A stretch of DNA of 64,000 bases from Calliopsis andreniformis (Eukaryota; Arthropoda; Insecta; Hymenoptera; Andrenidae): contig NW_027480423.1 of the NCBI RefSeq assembly GCF_051401765.1, positions 15,872,001-15,936,000 on the forward strand, written 5' to 3'. Both the position numbers and the translations under genes were made by a program. Below are positions 36,201 through 51,400 of the stretch, piece by piece. Position 1 is the first letter of the stretch. Every line of letters begins with the position of its first letter. The notes under the pieces are model-generated. The model was given only the letters and a program-made list of their open reading frames with translations. It did no database searches and had not been told where the DNA came from.

Positions 36201-39200
36201 CCTAACTATTCGATCTGGTGGAGCAACGCCCTAGAGTGAAGCCTAGGTTGCCCGGAACGTAGAAATGACCAGAATTTTCACACTGGTTGCTATTATTCGT
36301 TTTACACGATCGAAAATCTGTTATATTTATATTGTATTTTATGCTTCTGGCGTTGACTTCTTAGGCCCTAACTTTTCGATCTGGTGGAACAACGCCCTAG
36401 AGTAAAGCCTAGGTTGCCCGGAACGTAGAAATGACCATAACTTTCACACTGGTTGCTATTATTCGTTCTATACGATGGAAAAACTGTTATATTTATATTG
36501 TATCTCATGCTCCTGGCGTTGACTCCATAGGCCTTAACAATTCGATCTGGTGGAACAACGCGCTAGAGTGAAGCCTAGGTTGCCTGGAACGTACAAATGA
36601 CCATCACTTTCACACGGGTTGCAATTATTCCTGTTATAGGATGGAAAGACTGTTGTATTTTTATTGTATTTTACGCTTCGGGCGTTGACTTCTAAGGCCC
36701 TAACTATTCGATCTGGTGGAGCAACGCCCTAGAGTGAAGCCTAGGTTGCCCGGAACGTAGAAATGACCAGAATTTTCACACTGGTTGCTATTATTCGTTT
36801 TACACGATCGAAAATCTGTTATATTTATATTGTATTTTATGCTTCTGGCGCTGACTTCTTAGGCCCTAACTTTTCGATCTGGTGGAACAACGCCCTAGAG
36901 TGAAGCCTAGGTTGCCCGGAACGTAGAAATGACCATCACTTTCACACTGGTTGCAATTATTCCTGTTATACGATGGAAAAGCTCTTGTATATTTAACGTA
37001 TTTTATGCTTCGGGCATTGACTTCTATGGCCCTACCTATTCGATCTGGTGGAGCAACGCCCTACAGTCAAGCCTAGGTTGCCCGGAACGTTGAAATGAAC
37101 ATAACTTTCACACTGGTAGCAATTATTCGTTTTATACAATGGAAAAACTGTTCTATTTATTTTGTATTTTATGCTGCGGTCGTTGACTTCTATGGCCCGA
37201 CCTATTCGATCTGGTGGAGCAACACCCTACAGTCAAGCCTAGGTTGCCCGGAACGTAGAAATGACCATAACATTCACACCGGTTGCAATTATTCATGCTA
37301 TACGTTGCAAATACTGTTGCATTTTTAATCTAATTTATGCTTCTAGCGTTGACTGCTAAGGGCGTAGCTATTAGATGTGGTGGAGTAACGCCCTAGAGTG
37401 ACGCCTAGGTTGCCCGGAACGTAGAAATGACCATCACTTTCACACTGGTTGCAATTATTCCTGTTATACGATGGAAAAGCTCTTGTATATTTAATGTATT
37501 TTATGCTTCTGTCGTTGACTTCTTAGGCCCTAACTATTCGATCTGGTGGAACGACGCCCTAGAGTGAAGCCTAGGTTGCCCAGAACGTAGAAATAACCAT
37601 CACTTTCACACTGGTTGCAATTATTCCTGTTATACGATGGAAAAACTCTTGTATATTTATTGTATTTTATGCTTCGGGCGTTGACTTCCATGGCCCTACC
37701 TATTCGATTTGGTCGAGCAACTGTCTACGGTGAAGCCTAGGTTGTCAGAAACGTAGAAATGAACATAACTTTCACACTGGTAGCAATTATTCGTTTTATA
37801 CAATGGAAAAGCTGTTCTATTTATTTTGTATTTTATGCTTCGGGCGTTGACTTCTAAGGCCCTAACTATTCGATCTGGTGGTGCAACGCCCTAGAGTGAA
37901 GCCTAGGTTGCCCGGAACGTAGATATGACCATAACTTTTACACTGGTAGCAATTATTCGTGTTATGCAATGGAAAAACTGTTCTATTTATTTTGTATTTT
38001 ATGCTTCGGGCGTTGACTTCTAAGGCGCTAACTGTTGGATCTGGTGGAGCAACGCCCTAGAGTGAAGCCTAGGTTGCCCGGAACGTAGAAATGACCATAA
38101 CTTTCACACTGGTTGCTATTATTCGTTCTATACGATGGAAAAACTGTTATATTTATGTTGTATCTCATGCTCCTGGCGTTGACTTCTTAGGCCTTAACAA
38201 TTCCATCTGGTGGAACAACGACCTAGAGTCAAGCCTCGGTTGACCGGAACGTAGAAATGACCATAACATTCACACCGGTTGCAATTATTCATGCCATACG
38301 TTGGAAAAACTGTTGCATTTTTATTGTAATTTATGCTTCTAGCGTTGACTGCTAAGGGCGTAGCTATTAGATGTGGTGGAGTAACGCCCTAGAGTGACGC
38401 CTACGTTGCCTGGAACGTAGAAATGACCATTACTTTCACAATGTTTCCAATTACTCATTTTATACGATGGAAAAACTGTTGCATCTTTATTGTATTTTAT
38501 GCTTCTGGCGTTGACTTCTATGGCCCTAACTATTCGATCTGGTGGAGCAACGCCCTAGAGTGAAGCCTAGGTTGCCCGGAACGTAGAAATGAATATAACT
38601 TTCACACTGGTAGCAATTATTCGTTTTATACAATGGAAAAACTGTTCTATTTATTTTGTATTTTATGCTTCTGGCGTTCACTTCTTAGGCCCTAACTATT
38701 CGATCTGGTGGAACAACGCCCTAGGGTGAACCCTAGGTTGCAGGGAACGTAGAAATGACCATAACTTTCACATCGGTAGCAATTATTCGTTTCATACGAT
38801 GGAAAAACCGCTCTATTTATTTTGTATTTTATGCTTCGGGCGCTGACTTCTAAGGCCCTAACTATTCAATCGGTTGCAGCAACGCCCTAGGGTGGATCCT
38901 AGGTTGCCCGGAAAGTAGAAATGACCATAACTTTCTTACTGGTTGCAATTATTCGTTTTATACGATGGAAAAACTGTTGTATTGATATTGTGTTTTATGC
39001 TTCTGGCGTTGACTTCTAAGGCACTAACTATCCGATCTGGTGGAGCAACGCCCTAGAGTGAAGCCGAGGTTGCCCGGAACGTAGAAATGACCATCACTTT
39101 CAAACTGGTTGCAATTATTCCGGTTATATGATGGAAAGACTGTTGTATTTTTATTGCATTTTATGCTTCGGGCATTGACTTCTAAGGCCCTAACTATTCA

Positions 39201-42200
39201 ATCTGTTGGAGCAACGCCCTAGGGTGTAGCCTAGGTTTCCCGGAAAGTAGAAATGACCACAACTTTCATACTGGTTGCAATTACTCGTTTTATATGATGG
39301 AACAACTGTTGTATTTATATTGTATTTTATGCTTCTGGCGTACACTTCTTAGGCCCTAGCTATTCGGTCTGGTGGAACAACACCCTAGGGTGAAGCCTAG
39401 GTTGCCCGGAACGTAGAAATGACCATAACTTTTACACTGGTAGCAATTATTCGTTTTATACAATGGAAAAACTGTTCTATTTATTTTGTATTTTATGCTT
39501 CGGGCGTTGACTTCTAAGGCCCTAACTGTTGGATCTGGTGGAGCAACGCCCTAGAGTGAAGCCGAGGTCGCCCGGAACATAGAAATGGCCATAACTTTCA
39601 CACTGATTGCTATTATTCGTTCTATACGATGGAAAAACTGTTATATTTATATTGTACCTTATGCTTCTGGCGTTGACTTCTTAGGCCCTAGCAATTCGAT
39701 CTGGTGGAACAACGCCCTAGAGTGAAGCCTAGGTTGCCTGGAACGTACAAATGACCATCACCTTCACACGGGTTGCAATTGTTCCTGTTATAGTATGGAA
39801 AGACTGTTGTATTTTTATTGTATTTTATGCTTCGGGCGTTGACTTCTAAGGCCCTAACTATTCGATCTGGTGGAGCAACGCCCTAGAGTGAAGCCTAGGT
39901 TGCCCGGAACGTAGAAATGACCAGAACTTTCACACTGGTTGCTATTATTCGTTTTATACGATGGACAAACTGTTATATTTGTATTGTATTTCATGCTTCT
40001 GGCGTTGACTTCTTAGGCCCTAACTATTCCATCTGGTGGAACAACGCCCTAGGGTGAAGGCTGGGTTGGCCGGAACGTAGAAATGACCATAACTTTCACA
40101 CCGGTAGCAATTATTCGTTTTATACAATGGAAAAACTGTTCTATTTATTTTGTATTTTATGCTTCGGGCGTCGACTTCTAAGGCCCTAACTGTTTGATCT
40201 GGTGGAGCAACGCCCTAGAGTGAAGCCTAGGTTGCCCGGAATGTAGAAATGACCATAACTTTCACACTGGTTGCTATTATTCGTTCTATACGATGGAAAA
40301 ACTGTTATATTTATATTGTATCTCATGCTCCTGGCGTTGACTCCATAGGCCTTAACAATTCGATCTGGTGGAACAACGCGCTAGAGTGAAGCCTAGGTTG
40401 CCTGGAACGTACAAATGACCATCACTTTCACACGGGTTGCAATTATTCCTGTTATAGGATGGAAAGACTGTTGTATTTTTATTGTATTTTACGCTTCGGG
40501 CGTTGACTTCTAAGGCCCTAACTATTCGATCTGGTGGAGCAACGCCCTAGAGTGAAGCCTAGGTTGCCCGGAACGTAGAAATGACCAGAATTTTCACACT
40601 GGTTGCTATTATTCGTTTTACACGATCGAAAATCTGTTATATTTATATTGTATTTTATGCTTCTGGCGCTGACTTCTTAGGCCCTAACTTTTCGATCTGG
40701 TGGAACAACGCCCTAGAGTGAAGCCTAGGTTGCCCGGAACGTAGAAATGACCATCACTTTCACACTGGTTGCAATTATTCCTGTTATACGATGGAAAAAC
40801 TCTTGTATATTTATTGTATTTTATGCTTCGGGCGTTGACTTCCATGGCCCTACCTATTCGATTTGGTCGAGCAACTGCCTACGGTGAAGCCTAGGTTGTC
40901 AGAAACGTAGAAATGAACATAACTTTCACACTGGTAGCAATTATTCGTTTTATACAATGGAAAAGCTGTTCTATTTATTTTGTATTTTATGCTTCGGGCG
41001 TTGACTTCTAAGGCCCTAACTATTCGATCTGGTGGTGCAACGCCCTAGAGTGAAGCCTAGGTTGCCCGGAACGTAGATATGACCATAACTTTTACACTGG
41101 TAGCAATTATTCGTGTTATACAATGGAAAAACTGTTCTATTTATTTTGTATTTTATGCTTCGGGCGTTGACTTCTAAGGCGCTAACTGTTGGATCTGGTG
41201 GAGCAACGCCCTAGAGTGAAGCCTAGGTTGCCCGGAACGTAGAAATGACCATAACTTTCACACTGGTTGCTATTATTCGTTCTATACGATGGAAAAACTG
41301 TTATATTTATGTTGTATCTCATGCTCCTGGCGTTGACTTCTTAGGCCTTAACAATTCCATCTGGTGGAACAACGACCTAGAGTCAAGCCTCGGTTGACCG
41401 GAACGTAGAAATGACCATAACATTCACACCGGTTGCAATTATTCATGCTATACGTTGGAAAAACTGTTGCATTTTTATTGTAATTTATGCTTCTAGCGTT
41501 GACTGCTAAGGGCGTAGCTATTAGATGTGGTGGAGTAACGCCCTAGAGTGACGCCTACGTTGCCTGGAACGTAGAAATGACCATTACTTTCACAATGTTT
41601 CCAATTACTCATTTTATACGATGGAAAAACTGTTGCATCTTTATTGTACTTTATGCTTCTGGCGTTGTCTTCTAAGGCCCTAACTATTCGATCTGGTGGA
41701 GCAACGCCCTAGAGTGAAGCCTAGGTTGCCCGGAACGTAGAAATGACCATAACTTTCACACTGGTTGCTATTATTCGTTCTATACGATGGAAAAACTGTT
41801 ATATTTATATTGTATCTCATGCTCCTGGCGTTGACTCCTTAGGCCTTAACAATTCGATCTGGTGGAACAACGCGCTAGAGTGAAGCCTAGGTTGCCTGGA
41901 ACGTACAAATGACCATCACTTTCACACAGGTTGCAATTATTCCTGTTATAGGATGGAAAGACTGTTGTATTTTTATTGTATTTTACGCTTCGGGCGTTGA
42001 CTTCTAAGGCCCTAACTATTCGATCTGGTGGAGCAACGCCCTAGAGTGAAGCCTAGGTTGCCCGGTACGTAGAAATGACCAGAATTTTCACACTGGTTGC
42101 TATTATTCGTTTTACACGATCGATAATCTGTTATATTTATATTGTATTTTATGCTTCTGGCGTTGACTTCTTAGGCCCTAACTTTTCGATCTGGTGGAAC

Positions 42201-42410
42201 AACGCCCTAGAGTAAAGCCTAGGTTGCCCGGAACGTAGAAATGACCATAACTTTCACACTGGTTGCTATTATTCGTTCTATACGATGGAAAAACTGTTAT
42301 ATTTATATTGTATCTCATGCTCCTGGCGTTGACTCCATAGGCCTTAACAATTCGATCTGGTGGAACAACGCGCTAGAGTGAAGCCTAGGTTGCCTGGAAC
42401 GTACAAATGA
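30291..42410. repeat. Satellite sector with 26-monomer (4316-bp) higher-order repeat
   Basis: About 31.62-35.93 kb and 35.93-40.25 kb are two nearly identical copies offset by 4316 bp (26 x 166). For example, the open stretches starting at 32779 and 37095 translate identically over 77 codons. A third partial copy begins near 40.25 kb. It then jumps at about 40.75 kb to sequence matching about 37.6 kb. About 30.64-32.28 kb is duplicated at about 40.76-42.42 kb (offset near 61 monomers), and 30.29-31.5 kb resembles 32.95-34.2 kb (16 monomers). No gene is seen. Confidence 0.92.
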
Positions 42411-45400
42411 CCATCACTTTCACACTGGTTGCAATTATTCCTGTTATACGATGGAAAAGCTCTTGTATATTTAATGTATTTTATGCTTCTGTCGTTGACT
42501 TCTTAGGCCCTAACTATTCGATCTGGTGGAACGACGCCCTAGAGTGAAGCCTAGGTTGCCCAGAACGTAGAAATAACCATCACTTTCACACTGGTTGCAA
42601 TTATTCCTGTTATACGATGGAAAAACTCTTGTATATTTATTGTATTTTATGCTTCGGGCGTTGACTTCCATGGCCCTACCTATTCGATTTGGTCGAGCAA
42701 CTGCCTACGGTGAAGCCTAGGTTGTCAGAAACGTAGAAATGAACATAACTTTCACACTGGTAGCAATTATTCGTTTTATACAATGGAAAAGCTGTTCTAT
42801 TTATTTTGTATTTTATGCTTCGGGCGTTGACTTCTAAGGCCCTAACTATTCGATCTGGTGGTGCAACGCCCTAGAGTGAAGCCTAGGTTGCCCGGAACGT
42901 AGATATGACCATAACTTTTACACTGGTAGCAATTATTCGTGTTATACAATGGAAAAACTGTTGTATTTATTTTGTATTTTATGCTTCGGGCGTTGACTTC
43001 TAAGGCGCTAACTGTTGGATCTGGTGGAGCAACGCCCTAGAGTGAAGCCTAGGTTGCCCGGAACGTAGAAATGACCATAACTTTCACACTGGTTGCTATT
43101 ATTCGTTCTATACGATGGAAAAACTGTTATATTTATGTTGTATCTCATGCTCCTGGCGTTGACTTCTTAGGCCTTAACAATTCCATCTGGTGGAACAACG
43201 ACCTAGAGTCAAGCCTCGGTTGACCGGAACGTAGAAATGACCATAACATTCACACCGGTTGCAATTATTCATGCCATACGTTGGAAAAACTGTTGCATTT
43301 TTATTGTAATTTATGCTTCTAGCGTTGACTGCTAAGGGCGTAGCTATTAGATGTGGTGGAGTAACGCCCTAGAGTGACGCCTACGTTGCCTGGAACGTAG
43401 AAATGACCATTACTTTCACAATGTTTCCAATTACTCATTTTATACGATGGAAAAACTGTTGCATCTTTATTGTATTTTATGCTTCTGGCGTTGACTTCTA
43501 AGGCCCTAACTATTCGATCTGGTGGAGCAACGCCCTAGAGTGAAGCCTAGGTTGCCCGGAACGTAGAAATGATCATAACTTTCACACTGGTTGCTATTAT
43601 TCGTTTTATACGATGGAAAAACTGTTACATTTATATTGTATTTTATGCTTCTGGCGTTGACTTCTATGGCCCTACCCATTCGATTTGGTGGAGCAACACC
43701 CTACAGTGAAGCCTAGGTTGTCAGAAACGTAGAAATGAATATAACTTTCACACTGGTAGCAATTATTCGTTTTATACAATGGAAAAACTGTTCTATTTAT
43801 TTTGTATTTTATGCTTCTGGCGTTCACTTCTTAGGCCCTAACTATTCGATCTGGTGGAACAACGCCCTAGGGTGAACCCTAGGTTGCACGGAACGTAGAA
43901 ATGACCATAACTTTCACATCGGTAGCAATTATTCGTTTCATACGATGGAAAAACCGCTCTATTTATTTTGTATTTTATGCTTCGGGCGCTGACTTCTAAG
44001 GACCTAACTATTCAATCGGTTGCAGCAACGCCCTAGGGTGGATCCTAGGTTGCCCGGAAAGTAGAAATGACCATAACTTTCTTACTGGTTGCAATTATTC
44101 GTTTTATACGATGGAAAAACTGTTGTATTGATATTGTGTTTTATGCTTCTGGCGTTGACTTCTAAGGCACTAACTATCCGATCTGGTGGAGCAACGCCCT
44201 AGAGTGAAGCCGAGGTTGCCCGGAACGTAGAAATGACCATCACTTTCAAACTGGTTGCAATTATTCCGGTTATATGATGGAAAGACTGTTGTATTTTTAT
44301 TGCATTTTATGCTTCGGGCATTGACTTCTAAGGCCCTAACTATTCAATCTGTTGGAGCAACGCCCTAGGGTGTAGCCTAGGTTTCCCGGAAAGTAGAAAT
44401 GACCACAACTTTCATACTGGTTGCAATTACTCGTTTTATATGATGGAACAACTGTTGTATTTATATTGTATTTTATGCTTCTGGCGTACACTTCTTAGGC
44501 CCTAGCTATTCGGTCTGGTGGAACAACGCCCTAGGGTGAAGCCTAGGTTGCCCGGAACGTAGAAATGACCATAACTTTTACACTGGTAGCAATTATTCGT
44601 TTTATACAATGGAAAAACTGTTCTATTTATTTTGTATTTTATGCTGCGGGCGTTGACTTCTAAGGCCCTAACTGTTGGATCTGGTGGAGCAACGCCCTAG
44701 AGTGAAGCCGAGGTCGCCCGGAACATAGAAATGGCCATAACTTTCACACTGATTGCTATTATTCGTTCTATACGATGGAAAAACTGTTATATTTATATTG
44801 TACCTTATGCTTCTGGCGTTGACTTCTTAGGCCCTAGCAATTCGATCTGGTGGAACAACGCCCTAGAGTGAAGCCTAGGTTGCCTGGAACGTACAAATGA
44901 CCATCACCTTCACACGGGTTGCAATTGTTCCTGTTATAGTATGGAAAGACTGTTGTATTTTTATTGTATTTTATGCTTCGGGCGTTGACTTCTAAGGCCC
45001 TAACTATTCGATCTGGCGGAGCAACGCCCTAGAGTGAAGCCTAGGTTGCCCGGAACGTAGAAATGACCAGAACTTTCACACTGGTTGCTATTATTCGTTT
45101 TATACGATGGAAAAACTGTTATATTTGTATTGTATTTCATGCTTCTGGCGTTGACTTCTTAGGCCCTAACTTTTCGATCAGGTGGAACAACGCCCTAGAG
45201 TGAAGCCTAGGTTGCCCGGAAAGTAGAAATGACCATACCTTTCATACTGGTTTCCATTATTTGTTCTATACGATGGAAAAGCTGTTGTATTTATACCGTA
45301 TTTTATGCTTCTGGCGTTGACTTCTTATGCCCTAACTATTCCATCTGGTGGAACAACGCCCTAGGGTGAAGGCTGGGTTGGCCGGAACGTAGAAATGACC

Positions 45401-48400
45401 ATAACTTTCACACCGGTAGCAATTATTCGTTTTATACAATGGAAAAACTGTTCTATTTATTTTGTATTTTATGCTTCGGGCGTCGACTTCTAAGGCCCTA
45501 ACTGTTTGATCTGGTGGAGCAACGCCCTAGAGTGAAGCCTAGGTTGCCCGGAATGTAGAAATGACCATAACTTTCACACTGGTTGCTATTATTCGTTCTA
45601 TACGATGGAAAAACTGTTATATTTATATTGTATCTCATGCTCCTGGCGTTGACTTCTTAGGCCTTAACAATCCGATCTGGTGGAACAACGCCCTAGACTG
45701 AAGCCTAGGTTGCCTGGAACGTACAAATGACCATCACTTTCACACGGGTTGCAATTATTCCTGTTATAGGATGGAAAGACTGTTGTATTTTTATTGTATT
45801 TTAAGCTTCGGGCGTTGACTTCTAAGGCCCTAACTATTCGATCTGGTGGAACAACGCCCTAGGGTGAGGCCTAGGTTGCCCGGAACGTAGAAATGACCAG
45901 AACTTTCACACTGGTTGCTATTATTCGTTTTATACGATGGAAAAACTGTTATATTTGTATTGTATTTCATGCTTCTGGCGTTAACTTCTTAGGCCCTAAC
46001 TTTTCGATCAGGTGGAACAACGCCCTAGAGTGAAGCCTAGGTTGCCCGGAAAGTAGAAATGACCATACCTTTCATACTGGTTGCCATTATTTGTTCTATA
46101 CGATGGAGAAGCTGTTGTATTTATACCGTATTTTATGCTTCTGGCGTTGACTTCTTATGCCCTAACTATTCCATCTGGTGGAACAACGCCCTAGGGTGAA
46201 GGCTGGGTTGGCCGGAACGTAGAAATGACCATAACTTTCACACCGGTAGCAATTATTCGTTTTATACAATGGAAAAACTGTTCTATTTATTTTGTATTTT
46301 ATGCTTCGGGCGTCGACTTCTAAGGCCCTAACTTTTTGATCTGGTGGAGCAACGCCCTAGAGTGAAGCCTAGGTTGCCCGGAATGTAGAAATGACCATAA
46401 CTTTCACACTGGTTGCTATTATTCGTTCTATACGATGGAAAAACTGTTATATTTATATTGTATCTCATGCTCCTGGCGTTGACTTCTTAGGCCTTAACAA
46501 TCCGATCTGGTGGAACAACGCCCTAGACTGAAGCCTAGGTTGCCTGGAACGTACAAATGACCATCACTTTCACACGGGTTGCAATTATTCCTGTTATAGG
46601 ATGGAAAGACTGTTGCATTTTTATTGTATTTTAAGCTTCGGGCGTTGACTTCTAAGGCCCTAACTATTCGATCTGGTGGAACAACGCCCTAGGGTGAGGC
46701 CTAGGTTGCCCGGAACGTAGAAATGACCATAACTTTCACACTGGCTGCAATTATTCGTTTTATACGATGGAAAAGCTGTTGTATTTATACCGTATTTTAT
46801 GCTTCTGGCGTTGACTTCTTATGCCCTAACTATTCGATCTAGTGGAACGACTCCCTAGAGTGAAGCCTAGGTTGCCCAGAACGTAGAAATGACCATCAAT
46901 TTCACACTGGTTGCAATTATTCCCCTTATACGATGGAAAAACTCTTGTATATTTATTGTATTTTATGCTTCGGGCGTTCACTTCTTAGGCCCTAACTATT
47001 CTATCTGGTGGAACAACGCCCTAGGGTGAAGCCTAGGTTGCCCGGAATGTAGAAATGACCATAACTTTTACACTGGTAGCAATTATTCGTTTTATACAAT
47101 GGAAAAACTGTTCTATTTATTTTGTATTTTATGCTTCGGGCGTTGACTTCTAAGGCCCTAACTGTTGGATCTGGTGGAGCAACGCCCTAGAGTGAAGCCG
47201 AGGTCGCCCGGAACATAGAAATGGCCATAACTTTCACACTGATTGCTATTATTCGTTCTATACGATGGAAAAACTGTTATATTTATATTGTACCTTATGC
47301 TTCTGGCGTTGACTTCTTAGGCCCTAGCAATTCGATCTGGTGGAACAACGCCCTAGAGTGAAGCCTAGGTTGCCTGGAACGTACAAATGACCATCACCTT
47401 CACACGGGTTGCAATTGTTCCTGTTATAGTATGGAAAGACTGTTGTATTTTTATTGTATTTTATGCTTCGGGCGTTGACTTCTAAGGCCCTAACTATTCG
47501 ATCTGGTGGAGCAACGCCCTAGAGTGAAGCCTAGGTTGCCCGGAACGTAGAAATGACCAGAACTTTCACACTGGTTGCTATTATTCGTTTTATACGATGG
47601 AAAAACTGTTATATTTGTATTGTCTTTCATGCTTCTGGCGTTGACTTCTTAGGCCCTAACTTTTCGATCAGGTGGAACAACGCCCTAGAGTGAAGCCTAG
47701 GTTGCCCGGAACGTAGAAATGACCATCACTTTCACACTGGTTGCAATTACTCCAGTTATACGATGGAAAAGCTCTTGTATATTTAATGTATTTTATGCTT
47801 CGGGCGTTGACTTCTATGGCCCTACCTATTCGATCTGGTGGAGCTATGCCCTACAGTCAAGCCTAATTTGCCCGTAACGTAGAAATGAACATAACTTTCA
47901 CACTGGTAGCAATTATTCGTTTTATACAATGGAAAAACTGTTCTATTTATTTTGTATTTTATGCTTCCGGCGTTGACTTCTATGGCCCGACCTATTCGAT
48001 CTGGTGTAGCAACACCCTACAGTCAAGACTAGGTTGCCCGGAACGTAGAAATGACCATAACATTCACACCGGTTGCAATTATTTATGCTATACGTTAGAA
48101 AAACTGTTGCATTTTTATTGTAATTTATGCTTCTAGCGTTGACTTCTAAGGCCGTAGCTATTCGATGTGGTGGAGAAACGCCCTAGAGTGAAGCCTAGGT
48201 TGTCCGCAACGTAGAAATGACCATTACTTTCATACTGTTTGCTATTATTCATATTATACGATGGAAAAGGTGTTGTATTTATATTCTATTTTATGCTTCT
48301 AGCGTTGACTGCTAAGGCCGTAGCTATTAGATGTGGTGGAGTAACGCCCTAGAGTGACGCCTACGTTGCCTGGAACGTAGAAATGACCATTAGTTTCACA

Positions 48401-51400
48401 ATGTTTCCAATTATTCATTTTATACGATGGAAAAACTGTTGTACTTATATTGTATTTTATTCTTATGGCGTTGATTTCTAAGTCCCTAGCTATGCGATCT
48501 GGTGGAGCAACGCCCTAGAGTGAAGCCTAGATTGCCCGGAAAGTAGAAATGACTATAACTTTCACATCGGTAGCAATTATTCGTTTTATACGATGGAAAA
48601 ACTATTCTATTTATTTTGTATTTTATGCTTCGGGCGTTGACTCCTAAGGCCCTAACTATTCAATCGGTTGCAGCAACGCCCTAGGGTGGATCCTAGGTTG
48701 CCCGGAAAGTAGAAATGACTATAACTTTCACACTGGTTGCAATTATTCGTTTTATACAATGGAAAAACTGTTCTATTTATTTTGTATTTTATGCTTCGGG
48801 CGTTGACTTCTAAGGCCCTAACTGTTGGATCTGGTGGAGCAACGCCCTAGGGTGAACCCTAGGTTGCACGGAACGTAGAAATGACCATAACTTTCACACT
48901 GGTTGCTATTATTCGTTCTATACGATGGAAAAACTGTTATATTTATATTGTATCTCATGCTCCTGGCGTTGACTTCTTAGGCCTTAACAATCCGATCTGG
49001 TGGAACAACGCCCTAGACTGAAGCCTAGGTTGCCTGGAACGTACAAATGACCATCACTTTCACACGGGTTGCAATTATTCCTGTTATAGGATGGAAAGAC
49101 TGTTGTATTTTTATTGTATTTTAAGCTTCGGGCGTTGACTTCTAAGGCCCTAACTATTCGATCTGGCGGAACAACGCCCTAGGGTGAGGCCTAGGTTGCC
49201 CGGAACGTAGAAATGACCAGAACTTTCACACTGGTTGCTATTATTCGTTTTATACGATGGAAAAACTGTTATATTTGTATTGTATTTCATGCTTCTGGCG
49301 TTGACTTCTTAGGCCCTAACTTTTCGATCAGGTGGAACAACGCCCTAGAGTGAAGCCTAGGTTGCCCGGAAAGTAGAAATGACCATACCTTTCATACTGG
49401 TTGCCATTATTTGTTCTATACGATGGAGAAGCTGTTGTATTTATACCGTATTTTATGCTTCTGGCGTTGACTTCTTATGCCCTAACTATTCCATCTGGTG
49501 GAACAACGCCCTAGGGTGAAGGCTGTGTTGGCCGGAACGTAGAAATGACCATAACTTTCACACCGGTAGCAATTATTCGTTTTATACAATGGAAAAACTG
49601 TTCTATTTATTTTGTATTTTATGCTTCGGGCGTCGACTTCTAAGGCCCTAACTGTTTGATCTGGTGGAGCAACGCCCTAGAGTGAAGCCTAGGTTGCCCG
49701 GAATGTAGAAATGACCATAACTTTCACACTGGTTGCTATTATTCGTTCTATACGATGGAAAAACTGTTATATTTATATTGTATCTCATGCTCCTGGCGTT
49801 GACTTCTTAGGCCTTAACAATCCGATCTGGTGGAACAACGCCCTAGACTGAAGCCTAGGTTGCCTGGAACGTACAAATGACCATCACTTTCACACGGGTT
49901 GCAATTATTCCTGTCATAGGATGGAAAGACTGTTGTATTTTTATTCTATTTTAAGCTTCGGGCGTTGACTTCTAAGGCCCTAACTATTCGATCTGGTGGA
50001 ACAACGCCCTAGGGTGAGGCCTAGGTTGCCCGGAACGTAGAAATGACCATAACTTTCACACTGGCTGCAATTATTCGTTTTATACGATGGAAAAGCTGTT
50101 GTATTTATACCGTATTTTATGCTTCTGGCGTTGACTTCTTATGCCCTAACTATTCGATCTAGTGGAACGACTCCCTAGAGTGAAGCCTAGGTTGCCCAGA
50201 ACGTAGAAATGACCATCACTTTCACACTGGTTGCAATTATTCCCCTTATACGATGGAAAAACTCTTGTATATTTATTGTATTTTATGCTTCGGGCGTTCA
50301 CTTCCATGGCCCTACCTATTCGATTTGGTGGAGCAACACCATACGGTGAAGCCTAGGCTGTCAGAAACGTAGAAATGAACATAACTTTCACACTGGTAGC
50401 ATTTATCCGTTTTATACAATGGAAAAACTGACCTATTTATTTTGTATTTTATGCTTCGAGCGTTGACTACTAAGGCACTAACTATTCGATCTGGTGGAGC
50501 AACGCCCTAGAGTGAAGCCGAGGTTGCCCGGAACGTGGAAATGAACATCACTTTCAAACTGGTTGCAATTATTCCGGTTATATGATGGAAAGACTGTTGT
50601 ATTTTTATTGCATTTTATGCTTCGGGCATTGAGTTCTAAGGCCCTAACTATTCAATCTGTTGGAGCAACGCCCTGGGGTGTAGCCTAGGTTGCCCGGAAA
50701 GTAGAAATGACCACAACTTTCATACTGGTTGCAATTACTCGTTTTATATGATGGAACAACTGTTGTATTTATATTGTATTTTATGCTTCTGGCGTACACT
50801 TCTTAGGCCCTAACTATTCTATCTGGTGGAACAACGCCCTAGGGTGAAGCCTAGGTTGCCCGGAATGTAGAAATGACCATAACTTTTACACTGGTAGCAA
50901 TTATTCGTTTTATACAATGGAAAAACTGTTCTATTTATTTTGTATTTTATGCTTCGGGCGTTGACTTCTAAGGCCCTAACTGTTGGATCTGGTGGAGCAA
51001 CGCCCTAGAGTGAAGCCGAGGTCGCCCGGAACATAGAAATGGCCATAACTTTCACACTGATTGCTATTATTCGTTCTATACGATGGAAAAACTGTTATAT
51101 TTATATTGTACCTTATGCTTCTGGCGTTGACCTCTTAGGCCCTAGCAATTCGATCTGGTGGAACAACGCCCTAGAGTGAAGCCTAGGTTGCCTGGAACGT
51201 ACAAATGACCATCACCTTCACACGGGTTGCAATTGTTCCTGTTATAGTATGGAAAGACTGTTGTATTTTTATTGTATTTTATGCTTCGGGCGTTGACTTC
51301 TATGGCCCTACCTATTCGATCTGGTGGAGCTATGCCCTACAGTCAAGCCTAATTTGCCCGTAACGTAGAAATGACCATCACTTTCACACTGGTTGCAATT

